Notes: generated from the sequence alone by a model not told the origin. A stretch of 64,000 nt of DNA from Gammaproteobacteria bacterium (GCA_016182845.1 JACPFT010000013.1:186001-250000); one strand, 5' to 3'; shown: positions 52,438-61,312, counted from the first letter of the stretch. Program-made: numbers and translations.

Positions 52438-54614
52438 ATATGCATGCGGAGTACGCCATGACGCCTCGCTCACACCAGGCACCCGCCAGGGAAACCTGCA
52501 CTCCCCACAGCTTCGAGCTGGCCGCGGTGGCGCTCGCCGAGACTACCCCCGAAGGCCGCCTGCTCTGCGCCAATCGCCGCTTCCGCAGCCTCCTGGCGCA
52601 GAGCGAGGAGGCCCTGGCCGGCAGCCCGCTCAGCGCCTGGCTCCTGGCCTGGGAGGACGGTCCCGAGCTGCACCAGCTCATCGACCGGGCCTGGACCTAT
52701 CCGGAGGGCGCCAGCGCCCTGATGCGCCTCATTCAGCCCAATGCGCCGGACAGCCGCGTCCTGCTCAATCTCAATCCGGTTCGCGATGAAGCCGGGCGGC
52801 CCAGCTATCTGGGCCTGGCCCTGAGCGAAGTCCCCGACGCGGGCACCCGGTCAGCGCCGCTCGACGTGCCGGGCCTGCGCGACGAACTGACCGGCCTGGC
52901 CACGACGCGGATATTCCAGGATCGCCTGGATCAGGCCCTGGCCCGCGCGGCCCGCCAGGGCCGCCGGCTGGCGGTGATCTATTTGGATCTGGACCATTTC
53001 ACCCTGATCAACAACAGCCTGGGCCTGGCCGTCGGCGATGCGCTCTTGCGGGCCGTCGCCCAGCGTTTGTCCGGCCTGCTGCGCGCCGCCGACACCCTGG
53101 CGCACCTGTCCGGGGACGATTACCTGCTCCTGCTCGACGATCTCGGCGACACCCAGGCGGTGGCACCGGTCTGCTTCAAGCTGCTCCAGGCCTTCAGCCA
53201 GCCCTTCCAGGCGGCCGACCACGAGATGCATGCCACCGCCAGCCTGGGCGTCGCCCTCTATCCGGACGATGGGGAGGACGCGGACAGCCTGCTCAAGAAC
53301 GCCAACACCGCCCTGCACCGCTGCAAGCAGCAGGGCCGCAACAACTACCTGTTCTTTGCCGAGGAGATGAACGGCCGGGTCATGGAACAACTGTTCCTCA
53401 AGAACGGCCTGCACCAGGCCATGGCGCGGGGCGAGTTCTTCATCCACTACCAGCCCCAGGTCGATCTGCGCAGCGGCCTGGTCATCGGCGCCGAGGCCTT
53501 GCTGCGCTGGCAGCATCCCGAGCTGGGCCTGGTCATGCCCGGGCAATTCATTCCCGTCGCCGAGGACAGCCAGCTGATCATCGACATCGGCGGCTGGGTC
53601 CTGGAACAGGCCTGCGCGGACGCCCTGGAGTGGCAGAGTCAGGGCGGCCAGCCCCTGCGCCTGGCGGTCAATCTGTCGGTGCGCCAGTTCCGCGACCCCC
53701 ATCTGGTGGAACGCCTGCGCCAAGTCCTGCGCAAGACCGGCTTTCCGCCCCATTGCCTGGAAATCGAGGTGACCGAGAGCATCCTCCTGGACGACGCCGA
53801 GGAGGCCGTGGCCATACTCAAGCGCCTGAAGGGTCTGGGCACGCTCCTGTCCATGGACGATTTCGGAACCGGCTATTCCTCCCTGAATTACCTGCGCCTC
53901 CTGCCCATAGACCGGCTCAAGATCGATCGCAGCTTCATCACCGAGCTGGAGCACGATCCGGACGACGCCTGCATCGTGCGCGCCATCATCGCCTTGGCCC
54001 AGAGCCTGGATCTCTCGGTTCTCGCCGAGGGCATCGAATCCGAGGGCCAGTACCGCATCCTGGCGCGTAGCGGCTGCGCGGAGGGTCAGGGCTTCTGGAT
54101 GGCCCGTCCCATGCGCCAGGCTCAGCTGCTGCGGCAGCTGAGCCTGCCCCTGCGCATCGCCACCGCGCCCGACGAGTCGGAACGAGCCCTGCTCCTGGTG
54201 GACGACGATCCCCATATCCTGGCAGCCCTGGAGCGCAGCCTGCGCCGGGACGGCTACCGGATCTACAAGGCCCATGACGCCGCCCAGGCCTATGCCCTGA
54301 TGGCGCGCCACGACATCGGCGTGGTGGTCTGCGATCAGCGCATGCCCGGCACCTCGGGCGTGGAATTCCTGCGCGGGGTGCGCCGCCTTCACCCGGACAC
54401 CCTCCGTATCGTGCTGACCGGCCATGCCGAGCTCGACAGCATCCTCGACACCATCAACGAGGCCGCCGTCTACAAGTTCCTGACCAAGCCCTGGGACGAC
54501 GAACAGCTGCGCGACAATATCCGCCAGGCCTTCCACCACTACGAACTGGCCGCCGCCAACCAGCACCTGCGTGAACTCGTCGCGCGACAGCCCCCAGGGG
54601 AGCCCCAGGCATGA
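52434..54614 (+). CDS. PAS - degenerate GGDEF - EAL - receiver protein
   Basis: The 726 aa protein has a PAS-like N-terminus and a GGDEF domain whose active site reads SGDDY at 226-230, so cyclase activity is unlikely. It keeps the I-site RAAD at 217-220. The EAL domain retains E354 (EALLRW), NLSVRQ, EVTES, DDFGTGYSS, KIDRSF and EGIESE. A C-terminal receiver has D634 (VCDQRMPG). It is probably a c-di-GMP phosphodiesterase tuned by phosphorylation and possibly by c-di-GMP binding at the I-site. ATG 52434 overlaps the stop of the ATPase gene. Confidence 0.9.
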   Translation: MNMHAEYAMTPRSHQAPARETCTPHSFELAAVALAETTPEGRLLCANRRFRSLLAQSEEALAGSPLSAWLLAWEDGPELHQLIDRAWTYPEGASALMRLIQPNAPDSRVLLNLNPVRDEAGRPSYLGLALSEVPDAGTRSAPLDVPGLRDELTGLATTRIFQDRLDQALARAARQGRRLAVIYLDLDHFTLINNSLGLAVGDALLRAVAQRLSGLLRAADTLAHLSGDDYLLLLDDLGDTQAVAPVCFKLLQAFSQPFQAADHEMHATASLGVALYPDDGEDADSLLKNANTALHRCKQQGRNNYLFFAEEMNGRVMEQLFLKNGLHQAMARGEFFIHYQPQVDLRSGLVIGAEALLRWQHPELGLVMPGQFIPVAEDSQLIIDIGGWVLEQACADALEWQSQGGQPLRLAVNLSVRQFRDPHLVERLRQVLRKTGFPPHCLEIEVTESILLDDAEEAVAILKRLKGLGTLLSMDDFGTGYSSLNYLRLLPIDRLKIDRSFITELEHDPDDACIVRAIIALAQSLDLSVLAEGIESEGQYRILARSGCAEGQGFWMARPMRQAQLLRQLSLPLRIATAPDESERALLLVDDDPHILAALERSLRRDGYRIYKAHDAAQAYALMARHDIGVVVCDQRMPGTSGVEFLRGVRRLHPDTLRIVLTGHAELDSILDTINEAAVYKFLTKPWDDEQLRDNIRQAFHHYELAAANQHLRELVARQPPGEPQA

Positions 54615-56293
54615 GCCTTGCCCCTTCCGCCGGCGACATCCCGCGCCGCCAGCGCCTGGCCTTCCGCCTCAGCGTCAATGTCCTGGTGGCGGCCCTGCTG
54701 ATCGGCCTGGCGCTCAGCCTGGGGCAGATCGCCCTGGATTTCTCCCGGGTGCGGGCCAGCCAGGACAGGATCGCCCAGGACATCCTGAGGGCGCACCAGG
54801 CCGCCGCCACCCTGGCCGCCTATAACATCGACGACCAAAGCGCGCACGGCATCGTGCGCGGCATCCTCGAGCACAGCAGCATCGCCCAGGCTAGCCTGCG
54901 CAGCGAGCGGGTGGTCCTGGCCCAGGAAGCCCATGCCAATTACCGGCCGGAGAGCGATGGCCGGGACGAGGCCTGGCTGGCGCCCTATGCCAGCTACCGC
55001 GTGGCCTTGCTGGTCTCGGACTTGAAGGAACCGGTGGGCCAGCTGGAGATCGTGGTCGACCAAGGCGAGCACTTTCAGAGCTTCCTGTTCCGCGCCGCGC
55101 TCACCCTGGGCACCGGCCTGGTCTACAGCCTGGCCCTGGCCCTGCTCCTGGCCTGGGTCGTTCACCTCAGCATCACCCGCCACCTGACCCGGCTGATCGG
55201 CGGCCTCCAGGCCATGGATCCGGAGCGGCCCCAGGCCGAGCTGCTCAGCCTGCCTATCGAGCACGAGCGCTCCGAACTGGGCCTGTTGACCGGCAAGCTG
55301 CACGGGCTTATCGCCAGCATCGCCCGCAACATCGCCCTGCGCGAACAGGCCGAACAGCGCCTCAAGGACATCAACGAGGGTCTGGAAACGGAAGTCCAGG
55401 ATCGCACCCGCTGCCTGGCCCGGGCCAACGACAGCCTGCTGAGCGCCCTGGCGGAACTGAAGAGCGCCCAGAATCAGCTCATGGAGGCGGAAAAATTCGC
55501 CGCCATCGGCCAGCTCTCCGCCGGCGTGGCCCACGAGATCAACAACCCCATCGCCTTCGTGGCCGGCAACATCGGCGCCCTGCGCGACTACTTCCAGGGC
55601 CTGTTGCGCCTCATCGACAGCTATGAAAACCTGGAGCAGGCCCTGCCTCAGCCGGACGCCGCCGCCGAGGTGAGGGCGGTTCGCAAGGACATCGATCTGG
55701 ACTTCCTGCGCGAGGACGCCCAGCTGCTGCTCAAGGAGTGCGCCGACGGCCTCTCCCGGGTCAAGGCCATCGTCGCCGACCTGCGCGAATACGCCGGCGA
55801 GGAAAATCCCCAATGGCAGCGCTGCGCCATCGATGGCTGCCTGGACAATGCCCTGAAACGCCTGCGTGCGCAGCTGCCCTCCGGGGTCAAGCTCGAACAG
55901 GGCTTCGACGATGTCCCGGAACTGGAGTGCCTGCCCAGCCAGATCGAACAGATGCTCGAACACCTGCTGCACAACGCCATTCAGGCCGTGAACGGCCAAG
56001 GCCGGATCACCGTCGACATCCGGACCCAGGGCGAAGGCATGGACATCGCCGTCCGCGACAACGGCTGCGGCATCCCCGCCGAACACCAGGCCCATATCTT
56101 CGATCCCTTCTACACCACCCGCCCCGTGGGCCAGGGCCGGGGCTTAGGGCTATCCGTGGTCTATAACACCGTGCGCCGCCACGGCGGGCGCATCCGCGTC
56201 GAATCCACGCCCGGCAAGGGCAGCTGCTTCCATGTCTGGCTGCCCCTCAAGCAGCCAGCCGAACCCCAGGCGGAAACCTTAAGCTTCGCCTAA
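54611..56293 (+). CDS. Membrane sensor histidine kinase (HEINNP type) 3
   Basis: The 560 aa protein has a first membrane helix at about residues 20-42, an extracytoplasmic domain of about 110 residues and a second helix near 158-182 (TGLVYSLALALLLAWVVHL). A HAMP-like segment precedes HisKA with H308 (SAGVAHEINNPIAF), the insertion DFLREDAQLLLKECADGLSRV, and an ATPase with DNGCGIP and GLGLSVVY. It is the only member of the cluster with an outside-facing sensor. It overlaps the PAS-GGDEF-EAL-REC gene by 4 bp, which makes that protein a likely partner. Confidence 0.92.
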   Translation: MSLAPSAGDIPRRQRLAFRLSVNVLVAALLIGLALSLGQIALDFSRVRASQDRIAQDILRAHQAAATLAAYNIDDQSAHGIVRGILEHSSIAQASLRSERVVLAQEAHANYRPESDGRDEAWLAPYASYRVALLVSDLKEPVGQLEIVVDQGEHFQSFLFRAALTLGTGLVYSLALALLLAWVVHLSITRHLTRLIGGLQAMDPERPQAELLSLPIEHERSELGLLTGKLHGLIASIARNIALREQAEQRLKDINEGLETEVQDRTRCLARANDSLLSALAELKSAQNQLMEAEKFAAIGQLSAGVAHEINNPIAFVAGNIGALRDYFQGLLRLIDSYENLEQALPQPDAAAEVRAVRKDIDLDFLREDAQLLLKECADGLSRVKAIVADLREYAGEENPQWQRCAIDGCLDNALKRLRAQLPSGVKLEQGFDDVPELECLPSQIEQMLEHLLHNAIQAVNGQGRITVDIRTQGEGMDIAVRDNGCGIPAEHQAHIFDPFYTTRPVGQGRGLGLSVVYNTVRRHGGRIRVESTPGKGSCFHVWLPLKQPAEPQAETLSFA

Positions 56294-56333
56294 GACGGGG
56301 TGCTTACCATGCCCACAAGACCGGGCTGCCCCC

Positions 56334-56362
56334 TTGCTCTAGGCCAGCCCGATCCCTAGACT
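56334..56362 (+). promoter_or_regulatory. Candidate sigma-70 promoter of the YejM-like gene
   Basis: TTGCTC (56334-56339) and TAGACT (56357-56362) are exactly 17 bp apart, 33 bp upstream of the ATG at 56395. The inverted pair CGGGCTG/CAGCCCG at 56322-56350 overlaps it and may end the preceding signalling operon. Confidence 0.5.
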
Positions 56363-56394
56363 CGGATTCTTTTCCCTTCAGACGTAGCGCTCCC

Positions 56395-58254
56395 ATGGCC
56401 CCACTCGTCCCCACCCTGCGCAGCTATTTCTTCCTCGCCTATCTGAGCGTGCTGGCCATCGCCGCCGGCTTCCTGCGCCTGGCGGAATGGGGCGACGGGC
56501 GCGGCGATCTGTTCCTGGTCCTGGTCTTCCTCAGCTACCCGGCTATCTACCTGCTGCCGGCCTGGGTCCTGGCCCGGGGCGCGGCGGCCCTGGGAGGCGG
56601 CGCCTGGCGGCGAACGAGCCTGGGCCTGGCGGTGTTCGGCGTCAGCGCCACGGAGCTCCTGCTCCTGGCCGACCAGAAACTGTTCTCCATGTTCGGCTTC
56701 CACGTGAACGGCTTCGTGTGGAATCTGCTCACCACCAAGGGCGGCTTCGAATCCATGGGCGGCGACGACGCCACGGCCTGGACCTACGGGGGCATCGCCG
56801 CCGCGGTCGTGCTGGCCCAGCTGGCCCTGATGCGGCTCCTGCCGCGCGCCGGGCGCCTGCGCCGCGCCCTGGAAGCCCTGCTCAGCCCGTGCCGGACCAA
56901 GGCCTTCCTCGTCCTGCTCCTCCTGGCCACGGTCGGCGAGCGCCTGATCTACGGCGTCAGCCAGATCCAGGGCCACGGCCCGGTCTTGGCCGCCGCCAAT
57001 GCCTTCCCCGCCTACCAGCCCCTGCGCTTCCGCCGCTTGGGCAAGCTCGTCGGCCTCCAGGAGCGCCAGCGCTCCGAATTCAGCCTCAAGCAGAGCGCCG
57101 CCCTCAACTACCCGGCCAAGCCCCTGGCGACCGAGCCGCCGGCCAAGGCCTACAACGTCTTGATGCTGGTCTCCGAATCCCTGCGCGCCGACATGCTCAG
57201 GCCGGAGATCATGCCGGCCACCTGGAAATTCGCCGAAAACGCCCAGCGCTACGAGCAGCATTTCTCCGGCAGCAACGGCACGCGCATGGGCTTGTTCAGC
57301 CTGTTCTACGGCCTCTACGGCAATTACTGGTTTCCCATGCTCAATGCCCGGCGCGGGCCGGTGCTCCTGGACCGCGCCAAGGCGCTGAATTACCGGCTGT
57401 TATTCCAAACCAGCTCGAAATTCACCTACCCGGAATTCGACCTGACCCTGTTCGCCCAGATGCCCAAGGAGAGCCTGCACGAGGCCGAGAAGCGGCCCTT
57501 CTACTGGGAACAGGACCGCGCCGAGACCGAGCGCCTCCTGAACTTCATAGCCAAGCGCGATCCGAAGCGGCCCTTCTTCGCCTTCCAGTTCTTCCTCTCG
57601 CCCCATGCCAATTATTTCTTCCCGGACGAGAGCGTGATCCGCCCGAATTATTTAAAGGACTTCAATTACGCCACCACCGACATCCCTGAGGAAATCGCCG
57701 GCATCAAGGACCGCTACGTCAACGCCGTCCACCACCTGGACCAGCAGCTGGCACGCGTCTTCGACTACCTGGAGAAAAACCGTCTGCTGGACTCCACCAT
57801 CGTCCTGGTCACCGGCGATCACGGCGAGGAATTCCTGGAAAAAGGCTTCTGGGGCCACAACTCGACATTCACCACCGAGCAGACCCAGGTGCCCTTCGTC
57901 CTGCACATCCCCGGGCTAGCCCCGGCCGTCCACACCGGCCTGTCCAGCCATCTGGACGTGGCGCCGACGCTGATGCCCTACCTCGGCGTGAAGAACCCCG
58001 CCGGCGACTATGCCCTGGGGAACAGCCTGGTGAACGGCCCCCGTCGCGAGCACACCGTCTTCGCCGACTGGGACCGCGTCGCCCTCATGGACGAGCACTA
58101 CAAGCTGATCCTCCCGGTCAAGACTTCCGGCTACACCAAGCACCCGGTCACCGACCGCAGCGACCGGCCCATCGCCGACGCGGAGGCCGTTTACCAGCGC
58201 TACCAGAAGACCCTGGTGGAGGTGATGCAGGGCATGAAGCGGTTCCAGCGGTAG
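56395..58254 (+). CDS. YejM/PbgA-like inner membrane sulfatase-fold protein
   Basis: The 619 aa protein has five N-terminal membrane helices, like PbgA/YejM, and then a periplasmic alkaline-phosphatase/sulfatase fold: VLMLVSESLRADML, HFSGSNGTRMGLFSLFYGL and VTGDHGEEFLEKGFWGHN. In E. coli the relative lacks catalysis and controls LpxC turnover and LPS level. The region NGTRMG, where phosphoethanolamine transferases place the Thr nucleophile, has a Thr, so activity is not excluded. It has its own likely promoter, so it is probably separate from the signalling cluster. Confidence 0.82.
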   Translation: MAPLVPTLRSYFFLAYLSVLAIAAGFLRLAEWGDGRGDLFLVLVFLSYPAIYLLPAWVLARGAAALGGGAWRRTSLGLAVFGVSATELLLLADQKLFSMFGFHVNGFVWNLLTTKGGFESMGGDDATAWTYGGIAAAVVLAQLALMRLLPRAGRLRRALEALLSPCRTKAFLVLLLLATVGERLIYGVSQIQGHGPVLAAANAFPAYQPLRFRRLGKLVGLQERQRSEFSLKQSAALNYPAKPLATEPPAKAYNVLMLVSESLRADMLRPEIMPATWKFAENAQRYEQHFSGSNGTRMGLFSLFYGLYGNYWFPMLNARRGPVLLDRAKALNYRLLFQTSSKFTYPEFDLTLFAQMPKESLHEAEKRPFYWEQDRAETERLLNFIAKRDPKRPFFAFQFFLSPHANYFFPDESVIRPNYLKDFNYATTDIPEEIAGIKDRYVNAVHHLDQQLARVFDYLEKNRLLDSTIVLVTGDHGEEFLEKGFWGHNSTFTTEQTQVPFVLHIPGLAPAVHTGLSSHLDVAPTLMPYLGVKNPAGDYALGNSLVNGPRREHTVFADWDRVALMDEHYKLILPVKTSGYTKHPVTDRSDRPIADAEAVYQRYQKTLVEVMQGMKRFQR

Positions 58255-58476
58255 CGCACACGGCCCCGATTCAGGGCAGATACACCCCTGCCCGGCCACA
58301 CTGGCTAAAAATCACCCAGCCGGACTACACTGCAAGGAGAGTCCCCAAGCCCGGACTCGGTAGTAAGAGCCTCTACAGCTCCAGGCTCCCAAGCCCCCTC
58401 GTGGGCAGCAGCGGCGCGTTGTCGATGCCTCGGACCCGAATGTCCGGAGCTTGCCGGCGCCGCAGAGGTACACGCC
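58255..58476. other. Intergenic stretch upstream of a small ORF
   Basis: The 222 bp contain several short inverted stretches such as CCCAAGCCCGGACTCGG but no recognisable RNA family, promoter or terminator. Confidence 0.4.
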
Positions 58477-58674
58477 ATGCATGACTTCCCCGATTGCGCT
58501 CAGGCCGTGCGCACCACCGTCTCGCTGCTGGAAACCAGCGGCATCAGTCCCATGACCATCGCCGCCACCCTGCTCGCCGCCTCCGTCGAGCTGTACCGGC
58601 GCGAACTGCCCCACGAGTTCTGCACCCAGGACGAGGTGAAGGAGTTGCTGGGTCGCATGCTGGGCAGTGTCTGA
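58477..58674 (+). CDS. Small hypothetical protein
   Basis: The 65 aa reading frame begins MHDFPDCAQAVRTTVSLLE and is predicted to be mostly helical, with a cysteine at residue 7 and another in HEFCTQDE. No family is recognised. It shows the third-position GC bias of real genes here, but the ribosome-binding site (GCAGAGG, 10 bp upstream) is only moderate. It may be a real small gene or chance. Confidence 0.5.
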   Translation: MHDFPDCAQAVRTTVSLLETSGISPMTIAATLLAASVELYRRELPHEFCTQDEVKELLGRMLGSV

Positions 58675-58688
58675 ACCCTCTTATTGGA

Positions 58689-58838
58689 TAAGCCCGTTCG
58701 TCTTGAGCCGCACGAAAACCGAACGGGCGCATGCCCATGGAATATGGACCGTTCAGGCTTCGGCGACGGCCCTCCCGAGCCTGGCCAAGGGCTCATCCTG
58801 AACGGCCCAAGTCGCCACGGGCGGGAAATCCCGCCCGT
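58689..58838. repeat. Palindromic repeats between the small ORF and the subtilase gene
   Basis: CCCGTTCGTCTTGAGCCGCA and nearby CCGAACGGG can pair, as can GACCGTTCAGGCTTCGG with CCTGAACGG. A separate perfect hairpin, ACGGGCGGGA (58817-58826) with TCCCGCCCGT (58829-58838), lies just past the end of the convergent subtilase gene and could terminate it. The outer bases resemble the CGTTCGT family at 41755. Confidence 0.55.
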
Positions 58839-58852
58839 TACGGCTTCGGCCC

Positions 58853-60394
58853 TCAGCGCGAGCGCAGGGTCTCGATCAGATCGTCGACGAAGTCCGCCGG
58901 CAGATCCGGGACCTGTCCGCTCTGCAGCAGCAAGGCCTTCTCCTCGCGCGTGGCCTCCAGGAAGCGCGCGGCCATGCTGCCCATGGAGATGAGGTAGGCC
59001 CACTTCGCGTCCACCAGGCCCGCGCCGGTCGCGAGATCCGGACCGGCGCCCGCCGGCGTGCCCATGGCGGTCTGGCCGGCCTTCACGTCCCGGGCCGATT
59101 TCATCAGATTGGTCTTGACCTGGGCCGGGGTCAGGCCGGCGTTCTTCTCCAGCATCAGGGCGCACACGCCCGCGACCTGCGGGCAGGCGGCGGAGGTGCC
59201 GCTGAAGAGACCCCAGCCTTCGCTGTTGGCGCCGGTCGACGGGTCGATGCCGTCCAACTGGCAGCTGGGCTGTACCGGCAGCATCAGGGACGGCGCCTTG
59301 CCGCCGTTGATATTGACCTTCTTGCCGGTCAGGCCGCAGACATCGGGCACGGCGCGGCCGGGGAAGATCTTGCTGGCGAAGCTGCTGGCGTAGCTGGAGG
59401 CCTCGAAATCCAGGCCCGGGTAATTCACGTGCACGCCGCCCACGGCCACCACCGAGGGCATGCTGGCCGGGAAGGCATAATGGCCGTTGCCGGCCGCGAA
59501 GCACACGGTGACGCCGGCGTTGATGGCCAGCTGGATCTCCTGGGCCAGGGCCTTGAGATAGGGATCCAGCGTCGCCCAGGTGATGGCGCCCACGTCCACG
59601 CTATAACCCCAGCTGTTGGTGATCACCTTGGCGCCGGAGTTGCGCGCCTTCTTGATGGCGTCGATGGGGTCGCCCATCTTGATGGGGATCAGCTGGACAT
59701 CCGGCGCCAGGGCGAAGATATTCGCCGCCTCGCCGGTGCCGTGGCCCACATCGTCGGTGGCGGAATTGACCGCGCCGGCCGCCAGCTGGGTGGCGAGGAC
59801 GCGGTAGCCGTGTTCGCTGTAGAACGGATGCCGGTAGAAGCCGGTGTCGCACATGGCGACCTTGATGCCCATGCCGGTGCCGCCGGTGCGGTGAGTGCGC
59901 GTCGCGCGCAGCAGGACGGCAACCTCGTCCGGCACGAACAAATAGCGGTAGGCGTTCTGATGAATGGGCGCCAGCGGCGGGATCGGGCTAGGTCCGGCGA
60001 AAAACTCCGGCGGCCGGGTCAGGGCGATCCCCTCGATAATGCGCGAGAGATCGCCGGGAGCGCTCAGGACCGCGCCGTCCTCGGCGCTGGTGAAGAACTC
60101 GGTCTCCAGGTCCGGTCCGAGCTTGGTCTTCTCCTTCCTCAGCTTCTTGCCCAGCACGTCCTGGAACAGCTTCTTGTCGCCGGAAATGGTGAAGGTGGCC
60201 TCGCCCATCTCGTGGATGGTGAAGCCCAGCTGCTGCAACTCGCGGGCCGCGTCGCGCAAGTCGCGGGCTTCGGAACGGAACGACTCGGGCTCCCGCAGAA
60301 TCTCGCTCTCGGAAGCCTCGAACAGGGAAGTACCGCCCACGGATCGGGGCGAGACCACGGCGGTGATGGTATCGGTAGCGGGTATCAGGGTCAT
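58853..60394 (-). CDS. Subtilisin-like serine protease (S8)
   Basis: The 513 aa protein has an N-terminal region of about 150 residues with a pro-domain-like segment (ARELQQLGFTIHEMGEATFTISG). The S8 catalytic domain follows: Asp183 (CDTGFYRHP), His218 (GHGTG), oxyanion Asn303 (AAGNG) and Ser401 (FSGTSAACP). All four residues are present, so it should be active. No signal peptide is seen, so it is cytoplasmic or exported by another route. A small gene 87 bp upstream on the same strand encodes a domain resembling its pro-segment. Confidence 0.92.
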   Translation of the reverse strand: MTLIPATDTITAVVSPRSVGGTSLFEASESEILREPESFRSEARDLRDAARELQQLGFTIHEMGEATFTISGDKKLFQDVLGKKLRKEKTKLGPDLETEFFTSAEDGAVLSAPGDLSRIIEGIALTRPPEFFAGPSPIPPLAPIHQNAYRYLFVPDEVAVLLRATRTHRTGGTGMGIKVAMCDTGFYRHPFYSEHGYRVLATQLAAGAVNSATDDVGHGTGEAANIFALAPDVQLIPIKMGDPIDAIKKARNSGAKVITNSWGYSVDVGAITWATLDPYLKALAQEIQLAINAGVTVCFAAGNGHYAFPASMPSVVAVGGVHVNYPGLDFEASSYASSFASKIFPGRAVPDVCGLTGKKVNINGGKAPSLMLPVQPSCQLDGIDPSTGANSEGWGLFSGTSAACPQVAGVCALMLEKNAGLTPAQVKTNLMKSARDVKAGQTAMGTPAGAGPDLATGAGLVDAKWAYLISMGSMAARFLEATREEKALLLQSGQVPDLPADFVDDLIETLRSR

Positions 60395-60481
60395 GACTGT
60401 CCCTCCAATGGAAAGTCGATGGAAAAGCGCAGCCGGACGCGGCCTTTGGCCCGTCTTCCAACTACGGCCTTCCCGAACGGA

Positions 60482-60847
60482 CTACGGGTAGAATTCGGGT
60501 GTCGGCGCCACATCGATGGCGGCGACGAGAGTGCTCAAACTTGCGGGGATGTGGGCAGGTTTGCTAAGGCGGACTTGGCCACCCGCATCGATCGCGAACT
60601 CGCAATGGAAAACCTGGCGGAAGCGCTCCGGGGAAGCTCGCAGCATGAGAACGCCGGCTCCCGTCTGTTCGGCCCGTATGTCCATATCCTCCAGGGCGTA
60701 CACGGCGGTACGAACACGCTCGGGATCGGGCACCAGGGCATCCCAGTCATTGGGATCGGGAGGCGTCGCGGTGGACGCCAGGGAGCGGCCGTCATCCGCA
60801 CGCAGATAGGCGTGCAGCGACACCAAAGTAGGCAACGAGCTTGACAT
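60482..60847 (-). CDS. Small protein resembling the subtilase pro-region
   Basis: The 121 aa product starts MSSSLPTLVSLHAY. Its centre, AVYALEDMDIRAEQTGAGVL followed by MLRASPERFRQVFHCEF, lines up with the protease segment ARELQQLGFTIHEMGEATFT then ISGDKKLFQDVLGKKL: a helix, a strand, then a helix ending with Phe and Gln at matching spacing. Pro-regions of this kind act as folding aids and inhibitors. The gene is directly upstream of and co-directional with the protease. Homology and role are inference from my own alignment by eye. Confidence 0.65.
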   Translation of the reverse strand: MSSSLPTLVSLHAYLRADDGRSLASTATPPDPNDWDALVPDPERVRTAVYALEDMDIRAEQTGAGVLMLRASPERFRQVFHCEFAIDAGGQVRLSKPAHIPASLSTLVAAIDVAPTPEFYP

Positions 60848-61065
60848 GGCGATCGGCTCATCGATGCGGGACACCGGCTGTGGCACGACGCGGCGCGCGC
60901 AACACCCGGACCGGCCACCGAGCCGTACGAACACCCGGCAGCTATGCTGGGTGTAGAACAGAACAGAACAAAGATCAAGAATTCGTCAAAATAGCCGCAC
61001 AGAGGCTATTTATCATTGCTAAACAATTAGTTATCGCTCTATGAGACGCGATACTCATAAGCGGC
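60848..61065. promoter_or_regulatory. AT-richer intergenic region with candidate promoter and hairpin
   Basis: On the minus strand TTGATC (60978-60973) and TACACC (60955-60950), 17 bp apart, could start the small-protein/protease transcript. A hairpin AAATAGCC/GGCTATTT lies at 60989-61011. The promoter is tentative. No ORF was seen here. Confidence 0.35.
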
Positions 61066-61069
61066 CGTA

Positions 61070-61233
61070 AGCTTAGGCAAGCTGAACAAAAAGCTGGTGC
61101 CGCGGCCGGGAATACCGCCCACGCGCGGTTCGCCGCCCAATTTCTCCACCTCGGCGCGCACCGCCGCGAGGCCGATGCCGATGCCGCGGCCGGAGAGGTC
61201 GGAGACGTCGGCGCCGATCAGCAGGGCGATGGA
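61070..61233 (-). pseudogene. Decayed copy of the 3' end of the CheA-like gene
   Basis: The block matches 63013-63149 at high identity by eye: it encodes the ATPase-domain end (GRGIGLAAVRAEVEKLGG and the final FVFRLP-like strand). It then jumps to sequence equal to 63291-63306. The jump coincides with the 7-mer GTCGGCG present at both edges (63143 and 63284) in the intact gene, so about 141 bp were lost. A 6 bp duplication (GATGCC) is also present. Nothing upstream on this strand completes a gene. Confidence 0.8.
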
Positions 61234-61245
61234 TTAGCGAGTTTA

Positions 61246-61288
61246 GAGTCTGACCCCGAACTCCCCGACGAGTCTGACCCCGAACTCC
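61246..61288. repeat. Two direct copies of GAGTCTGACCCCGAACTCC
   Basis: The 19 bp unit lies at 61246-61264 and 61270-61288 with a 24 bp period, between the decayed gene fragment and the TPR gene. Similar GTCTGACCCC tracts are common near RAYT genes in proteobacteria, as I recall. Confidence 0.7.
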
Positions 61289-61312
61289 GTTCGAACCCAT
61301 GCGCTCGCACAT

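Noticed and set aside
61073-61312. A 79-codon minus-strand frame in the decayed CheA-like fragment
   Set aside because: Arg/Pro-rich frame out of phase with the conserved ATPase remnant; treated as pseudogene sequence.
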